DNA from: an uncultured Mycoplasma sp.
GTDB lineage: Bacteria; Bacillota_I; Bacilli_A; Mycoplasmatales; Metamycoplasmataceae
Reading direction: 5' to 3'
NCBI GenBank assembly: GCA_947040465.1
Contig: CAMRBO010000002.1
Location: 1-27,224, forward strand
Length of the DNA stretch: 27,224 bases
Shown: piece by piece, positions 1-7,710 of the stretch
Layout: each line of letters opens with the position of its first letter
How positions within the stretch are numbered: position 1 is the stretch's first letter
Program-made: the position numbers and the translations under genes
The notes under the pieces: generated by a model
Databases searched by the model: none
Seen by the model: only the letters and a program-made list of their open reading frames with translations
What the model was told of the DNA's origin: nothing

Positions 1-440
1 GAATCTAAAAACTCAAAATCATAGTTATCAACATTTTTAAATTTTAATATTTTTTTTCTTGTTTCCATGTTTGCAATAACGTTCAATGTTTTTGTGAAAA
101 AAATCTCAAATTCTCCATTTTTACTATATAAAATAGGTATTTCCACAAAATCATATTTGAAATTTTGAAAATGTTCAAAAATTATGGGGAAAATAAGTTT
201 TTCCACCGCATCTCTACCTTCGTTATTGGAAATCAATTTTTTAAGTCTCTTTTTATTAACGTTTTCATCATTTACATAATATTCTCCGAAAGTTGATTTT
301 ATTAATTTGTAACATTTATTATCAAATTTATACTGTTCTTTTAAAAAATCATCACAATTGAATGTTGAATAACCAAATTCATTGGCTTTTTCCAATAAAA
401 ATGTTTTCCCGACACAAGTTTTCCCTATTATTGCAATCAT
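1..440 (-). CDS. coaE: Dephospho-CoA kinase, 5' part (runs off the window)
   Basis: The enzyme phosphorylates the 3'-OH of dephospho-CoA, the last step of coenzyme A synthesis, in the cytosol. The visible 146 residues start MIAIIGKTCVGKT, a P-loop at residues 6-13. They continue with FNCDDFL near residue 30 and a stretch EKLIFPIIFEHF that matches the CoaE segment before the lid. The segment FVEIPILYSKNG fits the family's 'xDVPLLFExG' motif, and a basic run METRKKIL follows. The ATG at 440 has a good Shine-Dalgarno sequence (AAAGGAAG) about 7 bases upstream. The C-terminal third lies outside the window. A deoxynucleoside kinase was considered, but the order of motifs fits CoaE better. The gene is divergent from cysS and shares a 50-base promoter gap with it. 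Confidence 0.72.
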   Translation of the reverse strand, partial: MIAIIGKTCVGKTFLLEKANEFGYSTFNCDDFLKEQYKFDNKCYKLIKSTFGEYYVNDENVNKKRLKKLISNNEGRDAVEKLIFPIIFEHFQNFKYDFVEIPILYSKNGEFEIFFTKTLNVIANMETRKKILKFKNVDNYDFEFLD

Positions 441-478
441 TTATCACTTCCTTTATATCTATATATTAATATTAAATG

Positions 479-484
479 TATAAT
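479..484 (+). promoter_or_regulatory. -10 box of cysS, leaderless type
   Basis: A perfect TATAAT ends six bases before ATG 491, and no Shine-Dalgarno sequence lies between them. Transcription should begin at or next to the A of the start codon. No TTGACA-like -35 is visible at the usual distance. This box favours start 491 over ATG 476, which lies upstream of the box. Confidence 0.55.
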
Positions 485-490
485 AAATGT

Positions 491-1723
491 ATGAAATTTA
501 TTTATTTATGTGGTCCGACAGTGTATGATAAAGTTCACATTGGTAATATGAGGCCGATAGTGACATTTGATTTAATTGTTAGATCAATGAAACAATTGGG
601 AGAAAGTACAACATTAATTCATAATATTACAGATATTGATGACAAAATTATTGCTAAATCTAAAGAATTAAAAATATCAGAAAAAGAAGTTAGTGATAAA
701 TATTTTTCATTTTATAAAGAAATGTTATTGAAATTTAACATTAATACAATCGTAGAAATTCCTAATGTAGTTGATAATATAGATATTATTATTGAGTCAA
801 TCGAAAAATTAATGAGTAAAAAGAAAGTTTATGTTTCTGGCAATTCAGTTTATTTTGATACTAAATCCATTGATTCATACGGAATTATTTCTAATAAAAA
901 GCAAGACAATTTTTCAAATTTAGATAATAGTAATTTAGAAAAAAGAAATCCAGAAGATTTCGTTGTTTGAAAATCTAAAACGGATGGTGTAACTTGAGAT
1001 AGTCCTTGAGGAAAAGGTAGACCTGGATGACACACTGAATGTTTTGCTTTTATTGATGTTTATGGGCAAGGACAAGTCGAAATTCATGGTGGAGGTATTG
1101 ATTTAAAGTTCCCTCATCATGAGAATGAAAATGCACAATTTGTAGGTCTGAAAGATCAGTCAATAACTAAAAAATGAATACACATAGGAATTATGAATTT
1201 AAATGGTCAAAAAATGTCTAAATCAGAGAAAAATATTTTATATGCCGATGATTTTTTAACTAAAGATAATTTTGAATATAATGCAGATGTTTTTAGACTT
1301 ATTTTGCTAAATTCAAATTACAAAAACACAATTGAATTCACAAATATTTTGTATTATGATAATTTAAAAAAACTAAATTCGATTATTAAGATATTTAACT
1401 TGGTATCCATTACAGATAATTATGTATTTTCAAAACTAGAAGATATTAAAGATATATTTAAAAATATAGAAGACCTTAATTTTTCATCGGCAATGAAAAT
1501 TATTAATGAAAAAATAAAAACCTTTAATGAAAATAAAAACATGAAAGTTGGGAATGAATTAATAAGTGTTTTCAAAATATTAGGATTTCAATTTACTAAC
1601 AAAATAATTTCTGAAGAACAAAAGAATATTTATCAAATGTGAAAAAAAGAAGTAGAGTTAAAAAATTGAGAAGCCTCTGATAAACTTAGGAAAAAAATTT
1701 CTAATATATTAGGAAAAAAATAG
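491..1723 (+). CDS. cysS: Cysteinyl-tRNA synthetase
   Basis: Charges tRNA-Cys with cysteine (class I synthetase, cytosolic). The N-terminus MKFIYLCGPTVYD is the family's first zinc-cysteine motif. HIGN follows (HIGH motif), then WHTEC and HHENENAQ with the other zinc ligands, and KMSKS. Four in-frame TGA codons, for example in TDGVTWDSPWGKGRPGWH, fall on conserved tryptophans. At 410 aa it is shorter than the usual 440-460, mainly because the N-terminal lead-in before CGPTVYD is missing: an in-frame TAA at 467-469 prevents a longer form. ATG 476 would add five residues, but it lies upstream of the -10 box, so ATG 491 is preferred. It opens the cysS-rlmB-sigma cluster, with a 20-base gap to rlmB. 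Confidence 0.95.
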
Positions 1724-1743
1724 GAAAAAAGGAGTTATTTTAT

Positions 1744-2430
1744 ATGGTTAAATTACTTTGTGGGAAAAATACTGTCTTAGACGCAATTAAAAATAAAATG
1801 GACATAAAAACACTTTATTTATTAAATGAACAAGATAATATAGACCCAACAATAACAATAAAAATTATTTCAAAAGACGAAATGAATCAAATCACACCAC
1901 TGAATCATCAAGGTTTTATTGCAATTCTAAATGATTTTCAATATTATGGAGTCGAATCAATTTTTGAAGACAAACCCGAAATAATATTAATACTTGATCA
2001 CCTTGAAGATCCCCAGAATTTCGGATCAATTTTAAGAACAGCTAATGCATCAGGTATTAAACATATAATTATTCCAAATGTGAGATCTGTAGATTTAAAT
2101 GACACTGTTTGAAAGGTTTCATCTGGAGGATTGGTTGGTCTAAAAATTATTAAAGTTAATTCTCTTCAAGCCACAATTACAAAACTCAAAAAAGGAATGT
2201 TTTGAATATATGCGACATCTCTTGAGGTTGACGCTGTACCATATGAATTAGCAAATTATAATTTTCCTTTAGCTATTATAGTTGGAAATGAAGGTAAAGG
2301 AATATCAAAATCACTTTTAAAAGAGGCTGATCAAAATATATTTATAAAAATGGACGGAACAGTTCAATCATTAAATGTTTCGGTGGCAACAGGGATTATT
2401 TTATTTTATTTAAAAAATAGAAAGGAATAA
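1744..2430 (+). CDS. rlmB: TrmH-family 2'-O-methyltransferase, RlmB-like (23S rRNA Gm2251)
   Basis: A SpoU/TrmH (knotted SPOUT) methyltransferase that uses S-adenosylmethionine to methylate a ribose 2'-OH, probably G2251 in the peptidyl-transferase loop of 23S rRNA. All three SpoU motifs are present. Motif 1 is LDHLEDPQNFGSILRTA near residues 80-96. Motif 2 is IIVGNEGKGIS near residues 179-189. Motif 3 is DGTVQSLNVSVATGI near residues 205-219. The N-terminal 75 residues resemble the substrate-binding L30e-like domain (CGKNTVLDAI). Two TGA codons are read as Trp. The 228 aa length is normal. AAGGAG precedes the start by seven to eight bases. Position next to cysS is the conserved Firmicutes order. 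The exact rRNA target is inferred from family and place. Confidence 0.9.
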
Positions 2431-2432
2431 AT

Positions 2433-2945
2433 GTGGATGCATTCGCAATGATTATTACATCAATGTATAAAACACACAAAACACTCTTTAAATATCACGC
2501 AAAAACTATTTTGAAGAAATTTTACTCAATTCCATTAGAGGAAGAAGATTTAATTTCTGAGTGTTTACATCAATTAATGAAAAAAGCTAAAAAATATAAA
2601 CCAACGGAAGAATTTTCTTTGGAAAAATATTTATATTCAAGCATAAAATATGTTATGTATACATATTGTCGCTCTTATATTAGAAAAAATAATTGCATTT
2701 TGAATAACTATGTTGATTTTTCTTTAGTGGAAAATATAGAAAGTAAAACATATTATTCATTAGAGCTTAACTATGATTTTCTTACTAAGTTTCAATCAGA
2801 AATTATTAATGAATTGTATTCAAATGATTTTAATATAAGGAAAGTTGCAATCAAATATAAAACAACAACTAATATGATTAAAGAAGAAATAGAAGATATT
2901 AAAAATAATTTTCAAAAACAAATAGATAATTCTATTGATTGATAG
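2433..2945 (+). CDS. SigH-like sigma factor, alternative sigma (divergent)
   Basis: A 170-residue protein with the layout of a small sigma-70 family factor. Residues 36-85 (EEEDLISECLHQLMKKA, then LEKYLYSSIKYVMYTYCRSY) resemble SigH region 2. Residues 113-162 (FLTKFQSEIINELYSNDFN and IRKVAIKYKTTTNMIKEEI) resemble region 4 with its helix-turn-helix, as in 'LSxFExEVLxLYLxG'. The place between rlmB and rpmG-secE-nusG is exactly where Bacillus has sigH, which supports orthology more than the sequence alone does. The start is GTG 2433, two bases after the rlmB stop, with AAAGGA at 2421-2425. The ATG at 2431 is in another frame and meets no coding sense. The gene ends with TGA (Trp) followed directly by TAG. 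Which promoters it reads is unknown. Confidence 0.68.
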
Positions 2946-2980
2946 TTTTCATATTTGATTATAAACCTCATTATTTATTG

Positions 2981-2986
2981 TATAAT
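2981..2986 (+). promoter_or_regulatory. -10 box of rpmG-secE-nusG, leaderless type
   Basis: A perfect TATAAT ends seven bases before ATG 2994. The sequence between (ATTTGAA) has no Shine-Dalgarno match. A TTGATT lies 20 bases upstream, which is too far for a good -35. Confidence 0.55.
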
Positions 2987-2993
2987 ATTTGAA

Positions 2994-3134
2994 ATGAAAA
3001 AAAAAGTCGCACTAGCATGTCAAAATTGCAAAATAAAAAATTATTATACTAATAAATCAAATGATGATCGAATAGTTATCAATAAATTTTGTAATACTTG
3101 TAGAGCTCATCATGAACACAAAGAGGAGAAGTAA
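2994..3134 (+). CDS. rpmG: Ribosomal protein bL33, zinc-binding form
   Basis: A 46-residue large-subunit ribosomal protein. It starts MKKKVALACQNCK and ends with FCNTCRAHHEHKEEK. The two CxxC pairs (Cys9/Cys12 and Cys33/Cys36) form the zinc ribbon of the C+ type of L33. The start codon is followed by a run of nine A bases. It is preceded by a leaderless-type -10 box and overlaps secE by one base (TAATG), so the two are translationally coupled. The rpmG-secE-nusG order is the classic bacterial one. Confidence 0.93.
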   Translation: MKKKVALACQNCKIKNYYTNKSNDDRIVINKFCNTCRAHHEHKEEK

Positions 3135-3382
3135 TGGAAGAAAATCAAAATAATGATCATATTAGTAAAGAATCACAGAATAACAACGACATTACTCCAA
3201 AAATAAAACCTTATGTAATGAGAAATTTTATAAAAGAGTTAAAAAGAGTGAGGTGACCAACTGATAAACAACACAACAAAAACTTTTTATATATCTTTAT
3301 TTTTATAATATTGTTAACTGGTTTTTTTGCCTTAGTATCTTTGGGTGCGACGGAACTAATAAAATTAATAGGAGCTAAATAA
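3134..3382 (+). CDS. secE: Preprotein translocase subunit SecE
   Basis: An 82-residue subunit of the SecYEG channel in the cell membrane. A polar N-terminal tail rich in Asn, Asp and Glu (residues 1-25) is followed by the conserved amphipathic SecE segment NFIKELKRVRWPTDKQ (residues 31-46; the Trp is encoded by TGA). One membrane helix follows, about residues 51-75. This is the short single-helix SecE seen in Gram-positives. It starts inside the rpmG stop (TAATG), with GAGGAG just upstream, and ends two bases before nusG. Confidence 0.92.
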
Positions 3383-3384
3383 AT

Positions 3385-3978
3385 ATGAACAATAAATTAA
3401 AAATGGAATGATATATGGTTTCTACCGTTTCCAAAAAAGAAGAACATGTAATTGAAAATCTTCAAAACAAAATATCTGCGGAAGGGATGGGTCATCTTTT
3501 TGAAAATTTCAAAATATTTCAACAACCAATAATTACAAATGCGGAATTATTGAAAAAATCAAAAGGTAAAGAATATAAAATAAAAATGGAAAACATCTAT
3601 AAAGGTTATATTTTTGTAAAAATGATTATGACAGATGAAGCGTGATTTCTAGTTAGAAATACTGAAAACGTTACTGGGTTAGTTGGGTCTTCTGGAAAAG
3701 GAACTAAACCAACTCCAATAAGTGAAAGACAAATTAAAAAATCTAAAGATATGGAAATTTTAAAACAAAATCAATTCAAAGATTTAGAATACAAAAATCC
3801 TTTTGAAATTGGAATTAATGTCGAAGTTATTCAAGGTTCATTTACTGGTGAAAAAGGTAAGATTATTGATACAGATATTGAATCTCAATTAGCTATTGTG
3901 GAAATTGAATCATTTGGTAGAAAAGTTCCTACAGAATTTTCATACAAATCACTTATAGCCATTTCAAAAACTATTTAA
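3385..3978 (+). CDS. nusG: Transcription elongation and termination factor NusG
   Basis: Binds RNA polymerase and acts in pausing, termination and transcription-translation coupling. The 197 residues comprise the NGN domain starting at MEWYMVSTVSKKEEHVIENL (Trp from TGA) and containing YKGYIFVKM and TGLVGSSGKGTKPTPIS. A linker and the C-terminal KOW domain follow (FEIGINVEVIQGSFTGEKGKI, about residues 140-160). ATG 3385 is chosen because it gives the full N-terminus. ATG 3415 would cut off the conserved Trp-Tyr. It is the third gene of the rpmG operon. Confidence 0.95.
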
Positions 3979-4008
3979 CATTTTCAAAATTAATTTTCTA
4001 TTTTGCAT

Positions 4009-4014
4009 TATAAT
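4009..4014 (+). promoter_or_regulatory. Probable -10 box of the tRNA-Tyr/tRNA-Gln unit
   Basis: TATAAT about 37 bases before the tRNA-Tyr 5' end, in the short gap after nusG. It is directly followed by a nine-base inverted repeat. No clear -35 is seen. Confidence 0.4.
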
Positions 4015-4016
4015 AT

Positions 4017-4045
4017 TTAAGCATTTCATATTTGTGAATGCTTAA
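4017..4045 (+). repeat. Perfect 9-bp inverted repeat between nusG and tRNA-Tyr
   Basis: TTAAGCATT and AATGCTTAA enclose an 11-base loop. There is no T-run after it, so it is not a standard terminator. It could be a 5'-leader hairpin of the tRNA precursor, a weak terminator for nusG, or a protein site. Confidence 0.55.
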
Positions 4046-4051
4046 AAACTC

Positions 4052-4135
4052 GGAGGAGTAGCAAAGTGGCCAAATGCAGGTGGCTGTAACCCATTTTCTT
4101 CGGATTCGGGGGTTCGAATCCCTCCTCCTCCACCA
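4052..4135 (+). tRNA. tRNA-Tyr (anticodon GTA)
   Basis: The acceptor arms GGAGGAG and CTCCTCC pair perfectly, the discriminator is A, and CCA is encoded. The anticodon loop CTGTAAC gives GTA. A long variable arm (class II) fits tRNA-Tyr. The T loop is GGTTCGAATCC. It lies three bases before tRNA-Gln, so the two are one transcript. Confidence 0.96.
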
Positions 4136-4138
4136 TTT

Positions 4139-4213
4139 TGCCCCTTAGCCAAGCGGAAAGGCACTGGCTTTTGGTGCCGGCATGCGTAGGTTCGAATCCT
4201 ACAGGGGCAGCCA
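4139..4213 (+). tRNA. tRNA-Gln (anticodon TTG)
   Basis: The acceptor arms TGCCCCT and AGGGGCA pair, the discriminator is G, and CCA is encoded. The anticodon stem CTGGC/GCCGG holds the loop TTTTGGT, giving TTG, which reads CAA and, by wobble, CAG. In organisms lacking GlnRS this tRNA is charged through Glu-tRNA-Gln. Nothing here shows which route is used. Confidence 0.95.
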
Positions 4214-4216
4214 TAT

Positions 4217-4239
4217 CATCCTTTTGGATGTTTTTTTTT
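4217..4239 (+). terminator. Rho-independent terminator after the tRNA pair
   Basis: CATCC and GGATG with a TTTT loop, followed by nine T bases. It closes the tRNA-Tyr/tRNA-Gln unit and separates it from proS. Confidence 0.8.
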
Positions 4240-4258
4240 ATTCTATTTTTAAAAACTA

Positions 4259-4264
4259 TATAAT
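4259..4264 (+). promoter_or_regulatory. -10 box of proS, leaderless type
   Basis: A perfect TATAAT ends six bases before ATG 4271 (AAGTTA between). No Shine-Dalgarno sequence is possible, so the mRNA should be leaderless or nearly so. Confidence 0.55.
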
Positions 4265-4270
4265 AAGTTA

Positions 4271-5698
4271 ATGAAGACAATAAAACAAATCACTCCAATT
4301 GAGGAAAATTTTTCTAAATGATATATAGATGTTGTAACAAATGGCAATTTAATTGAATATGGACCAGTTAAAGGCACTATGATTTTTAAACCTAATTCAT
4401 ATGGCATTTGAGAAAATATTCAAACTCACTTTAATGCTATATTAAGAAAACAAGGAATTAGGAACGTTTACCTTCCAATGTTAATCCCTGCTAATTTAAT
4501 AGCTAAGGAAAAAGATCATGTTAATGGGTTTGCTCCAGAGTTAGCAACCATTACTAAAGTTGGCAATAAAAATTTATCTGAAGAAATATACATTAGGCCG
4601 ACTTCTGAAGTTTTATTTGCAGAATTTTTTAAAAGCGAAATAAAATCTTACAATGATTTACCACTTGCTTATAATCAATGAGCTAATATTTTAAGATGAG
4701 AAAAAACCACAAATCCATTTTTGAGAAATACGGAATTTTTATGACAAGAAGGACACACTTGTCATGATAATGAAGAAGAAGCAAAAGTGATGACGATGAA
4801 GATGCTGGGAATATATAAAGATTTTTTGCAAAATTATTTAGCAATACCTGTCATCACAGGAATTAAAACAGAACTTGAAAAATTCTCTGGTGCCACATCA
4901 ACATTTACAATTGAAGCAATGATGAAAGACGGTAAAGCTCTCCAAAGTGGAACTAGTCATTTTTTAGGACAAAATTTTTCTAAAATATTTAAAATAGATT
5001 ACAAATCTAAAGAAAATAAATCTGAGTTGGTTTATCAAACATCATGAGGAATTTCCACCAGACTAATAGGTGCTATTATTATGACTCATGGAGACAATAG
5101 AGGGATAATCATTCCTCCAAAAATAGCGCCAATTCAAATTGATATTATAGAAATAATGGCTGACAAAGAATTGCTGGTTGTGGAAATATCAAGTAAAGTA
5201 TCCGAATTATTACAAGATATTTATTCAATAAGAGTTGACAACAGTAAAAAAAGTGGTGGATTTAAAGTATCGCAATCTGAAATTGAAGGGGTTCCATTGC
5301 GTATAGAAATTGGCCCAAGAGAGGCTCTTAATAATGAAGTTATTGTTGTGAGAAGAGACACTTTAGAAAAAAACAATGTTAAATTAAAAGATTTAAAAAG
5401 TTTTGTAGAAAAAACAATGGAATTAATTCAAAGTAATTTATTATTAAATGCTGAAAAAAGATTACATGAAAATATTGTCATAGCAACATCTTATGAACAA
5501 TTAAAAGAATATTTAAAACTAAATAAATTTGTTTTAATTCCAATAATTGATAATGATGATTATGAAATAAAAATAAAAGAAGAAACAACAGCAACAGCAA
5601 GGTGTATTCCATTGGAAATGAAGATTCCTGATGAAGGGGTTTGTATTTTTTCTGGAAATAAAACGAATAGATTTGTAATTTATGCAAAATCTTATTAA
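4271..5698 (+). CDS. proS: Prolyl-tRNA synthetase, eukaryote/archaea-like short type
   Basis: Charges tRNA-Pro. This is a class II synthetase of 475 aa, the length of the archaeal/eukaryotic-type ProS without the inserted editing domain of the long bacterial form. The N-terminal part is NFSKWYIDVV and then YGPVKGTMIFKP. Motif 1 contains VYLPMLIP, and IYIRPTSE follows. Motif 2 begins RWEKTTNPFLRNTEF near residue 142. THGDNRG (motif 3 region) is at residues 272-278, followed by IIIPPKIAPIQ. The C-terminal zinc-like domain ends with TARCIPLE and CIFSGNKT. Seven in-frame TGA codons all sit on expected Trp positions. The start ATG 4271 follows a -10 box by six bases and has no Shine-Dalgarno sequence. 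It stands alone between a terminator and trxA. Confidence 0.95.
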
Positions 5699-5740
5699 TT
5701 CAATGATAAAATTATAAAATAGAAAGCAATGAGGTTATTT

Positions 5741-6055
5741 ATGATTCATGTAGTTAAAAATAAAGAAGAAATTCAAAAAATATTGGAAGTTCAAAATGAA
5801 ATATTTATTTTAAACTTCCATTCAGAAACGTGCGGACCTTGTATTATGCAAATGCCAATATTGGAAGATATATCTAACGATCTTAAAATTACATTATTAA
5901 CATTTGATGTTAGCATTGTGAATGATACTGCAGATTATTACAATGTGTCAGCTACACCCACAACCCACATTTATAAAAATGGAAAACTATTATTTACAAA
6001 TGTAGGATTTCTTCCATATGATAAATGAAGTGAGGAAATATCAAAATATCAATAA
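5741..6055 (+). CDS. trxA: Thioredoxin-like protein
   Basis: A 104-residue thiol-disulfide carrier of the cytosol. The active site is ETCGPC (residues 29-34), with Thr in place of the usual Trp before CGPC. Other family marks are a VSATPTTHIYKNGK segment with the cis-proline and a C-terminal glycine region (VGFLPYDKW). The start ATG 5741 has GAGG six bases upstream. A further in-frame ATG at 5729 would add MRLF but lies before that site. Mollicutes keep a TrxA/TrxB pair as a main redox system, and no trxB is seen here. The gene ends inside, or just before, the next reading frame, so the HAD gene is probably co-transcribed. Confidence 0.88.
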
Positions 6056-6885
6056 ATTCAAGTAGTAATATTAATCATAAATCATTTGAAATTGAATGTT
6101 TCTTTATTGATCTTGATGGTACTGCACTGGATTCAAAGCATCATTCTATTTCACCCACAAACATTGCCAAAATTAAAGAAGTCAATCAACATATTCCGAT
6201 TGTCATTTCTACTGGAAGAAGTTTTGGTCCTAAGGTAAAAAGTTTGATGAAAACATTAGACTTAAAATATGCAATTTGTCAAAATGGAGCAATTGTTGCA
6301 AATGATAAAAACGAGATTATCCAAAAGATAATCATTAACCCTCAAATGATTGCATTTATAAGGGATATTGCAATAAAATACAAGATAATTATTATTCCAG
6401 ATTCTACATATATGCTTTATACTGACAAATGACTTTTAAAACCATTTGTTTGATTGAATAAAAAACATTATTTCAATATGAGAGATTTCGATATCTCAAA
6501 AGAGTATAATAAAATCGTTTTGGCTGGATGTCGAAGAAAAAAATTATTTAATATATATTTAGAGTTAAAAAAATTAGCGCCTTCATTATCTATTAAAACA
6601 TCTGCAGGAGACTGAATTATCGAAATCACTGATAGCAAAGCAACGAAGGGATTGGCAGCAGTTTTTATTGCTAATTTACTAAATATAAAACCTGAAAAAA
6701 GTGTTCATATTGGCGATTCCATGAATGACACTTCTACTTTAGGTTATTTAGGAGCTTTAATAGCTATGAAGAATTCATCAAAACATTTATTGAGTGTCGC
6801 AACACATATTGGTCCAAATTATAAAAAAGGTGGATTGGCTAAAATTTTGAATGGAGAATTTTCAGAGAATATTGAAAAAAAATAA
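6025..6885 (+). CDS. Cof-type HAD-IIB family phosphatase
   Basis: A haloacid-dehalogenase-fold phosphatase, likely acting on small sugar phosphates or nucleotides; the substrate cannot be told. Motif I is FFIDLDGTALDS, motif II is VISTGRS, motif III lysine is in DSKATKGLA, and motif IV is HIGDSMNDTSTL. The cap between motifs II and III is of the Cof (C2B) kind. TGA codons at 6430, 6451 and 6613 are read as Trp. The start is uncertain. The only in-frame ATG before DLDGT is 6025, inside the end of trxA, and it gives 286 aa. A GAGGA at 6032-6036 sits just downstream of it and might instead serve a rare ATA or ATT start near 6046-6070. Confidence 0.85.
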
Positions 6886-6925
6886 ATTAAAATTTTTAAT
6901 ATATAATTAAAAAAGGATTATAAAT

Positions 6926-6999
6926 GGCACCATAGCCAAATGGCAAGGCATGGGTCTGCAACACCCTGATTACGAGTTCGAATCTCGTTGGTGCCTCCA
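6926..6999 (+). tRNA. tRNA-Cys (anticodon GCA)
   Basis: Acceptor arms GGCACCA and TGGTGCC, discriminator T, CCA encoded. The anticodon loop CTGCAAC gives GCA, and the T arm is ACGAG/CTCGT. The base of the anticodon stem (positions 27 and 43) is a T-T mismatch, leaving four pairs. A TATAAT at 6902-6907 may be its promoter. Confidence 0.94.
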
Positions 7000-7003
7000 T
7001 AAT

Positions 7004-7080
7004 GCGCCCGTAGCTCAATTGGATAGAGTGCTTGGTTACGGCCCAAGAGGTTGAGGGTTCAAGTCCTTCCGGGCGCGCCA
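7004..7080 (+). tRNA. tRNA-Arg (anticodon ACG)
   Basis: Acceptor arms GCGCCCG and CGGGCGC, discriminator G, CCA encoded. The anticodon stem CTTGG/CCAAG holds the loop TTACGGC, giving ACG, which is normally changed to ICG by TadA to read CGN codons. It is four bases after tRNA-Cys, so they are one unit. No clear terminator follows; the convergent DUF402 gene ends 16 bases later. Confidence 0.96.
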
Positions 7081-7095
7081 AATAATTTTAATTAC

Positions 7096-7659
7096 CTATT
7101 TAATAAACGAAAAATCAAAATGTTTTTTATCAATTAATCTTTTAGAGATTAAGTTTTTTATTACTTTTTTAATATTTCTTTCATTAAAAACACCCTCTTT
7201 TTTCATGGACATTTCTGCCAATTTAACCAAATTTTGATAAATAGCATTTTTAGTATCGTCATCATATCATTTTTCATTAGCAAGAAAATCATTATGATCA
7301 ACTATTGAAAATTTTTTACCTGGATATTTTTTAATATCATAATCATAATCAATATATTTGATAGTGTTTTCTTCAAAGAAAAAGGGAGATGAAAGATTAG
7401 CATAATAATAAAAACCACTATCTTTAGTTGTTAAGGTAACATTAAAAAAATCATTAATTGAAAAAAATCAAAGAATAGGTTCAGAAATTATTCATTTCTG
7501 ATTTTTTGATTCTTGAACTTTAGTTTTATTCAATAAAACTAACACATAATCTTTTGATATATTAACTATTCTAGTTCCATTTCATTGTCTATATAAAGTG
7601 CCATCATGCTTATATGCTTGTATATTGATAAATTCTTTATTTATATCTAATTTATTCAT
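7096..7659 (-). CDS. DUF402 family protein, NtdP-like nucleoside phosphatase
   Basis: A 187-residue protein too broken by TGA codons to appear as one frame under the standard code. Read with TGA as Trp it shows the DUF402 layout. That comprises the N-terminal HDGTLYRQWNGTRI (residues 18-31), a central ILWFFSINDFFNV, then YIDYDYDIKKYPGKKFSIVD (residues 102-121) with the acidic metal-binding residues, a DF motif, and a basic helical C-terminus. The Staphylococcus member NtdP removes phosphate from nucleoside tri- and diphosphates in the cytosol. That activity is inferred from family only. A TATAAT at 7670-7675 on this strand lies 10 bases before the ATG. The gene is divergent from trmB. I saw no frameshift. 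Confidence 0.8.
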
Positions 7660-7697
7660 TATTCTTTCAATTATAGAGGTTTTTTAAATCTTTTTAG

Positions 7698-7703
7698 TAT
7701 TAT
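7698..7703 (+). promoter_or_regulatory. Probable -10 box of trmB, leaderless type
   Basis: TATTAT ends seven bases before ATG 7711 with no Shine-Dalgarno sequence between. It is weaker than the TATAAT boxes of cysS and proS because the region is AT-rich. Confidence 0.4.
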
Positions 7704-7710
7704 ATTAAAT

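Noticed and set aside
491..1723. Apparent breaks in cysS, proS, metK, eno, fmt and others as frameshifts or pseudogenes
   Set aside because: Every break is a TGA in frame at a conserved Trp position. Reading TGA as Trp restores full-length proteins.
2431..2451. ATG 2431 as start of the sigma-like gene
   Set aside because: It is out of frame with the sigma-like protein. GTG 2433 is in frame and properly spaced from AAAGGA.
4026..4280. Minus-strand reading frame over the tRNA-Tyr/tRNA-Gln genes containing 'EGFEPP'
   Set aside because: This is the well-known false protein made by translating tRNA genes backwards. The tRNAs fold perfectly and explain the sequence.
6896..7081. Minus-strand reading frame over tRNA-Cys/tRNA-Arg
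   Set aside because: Same artefact: antisense translation of two well-formed tRNA genes.
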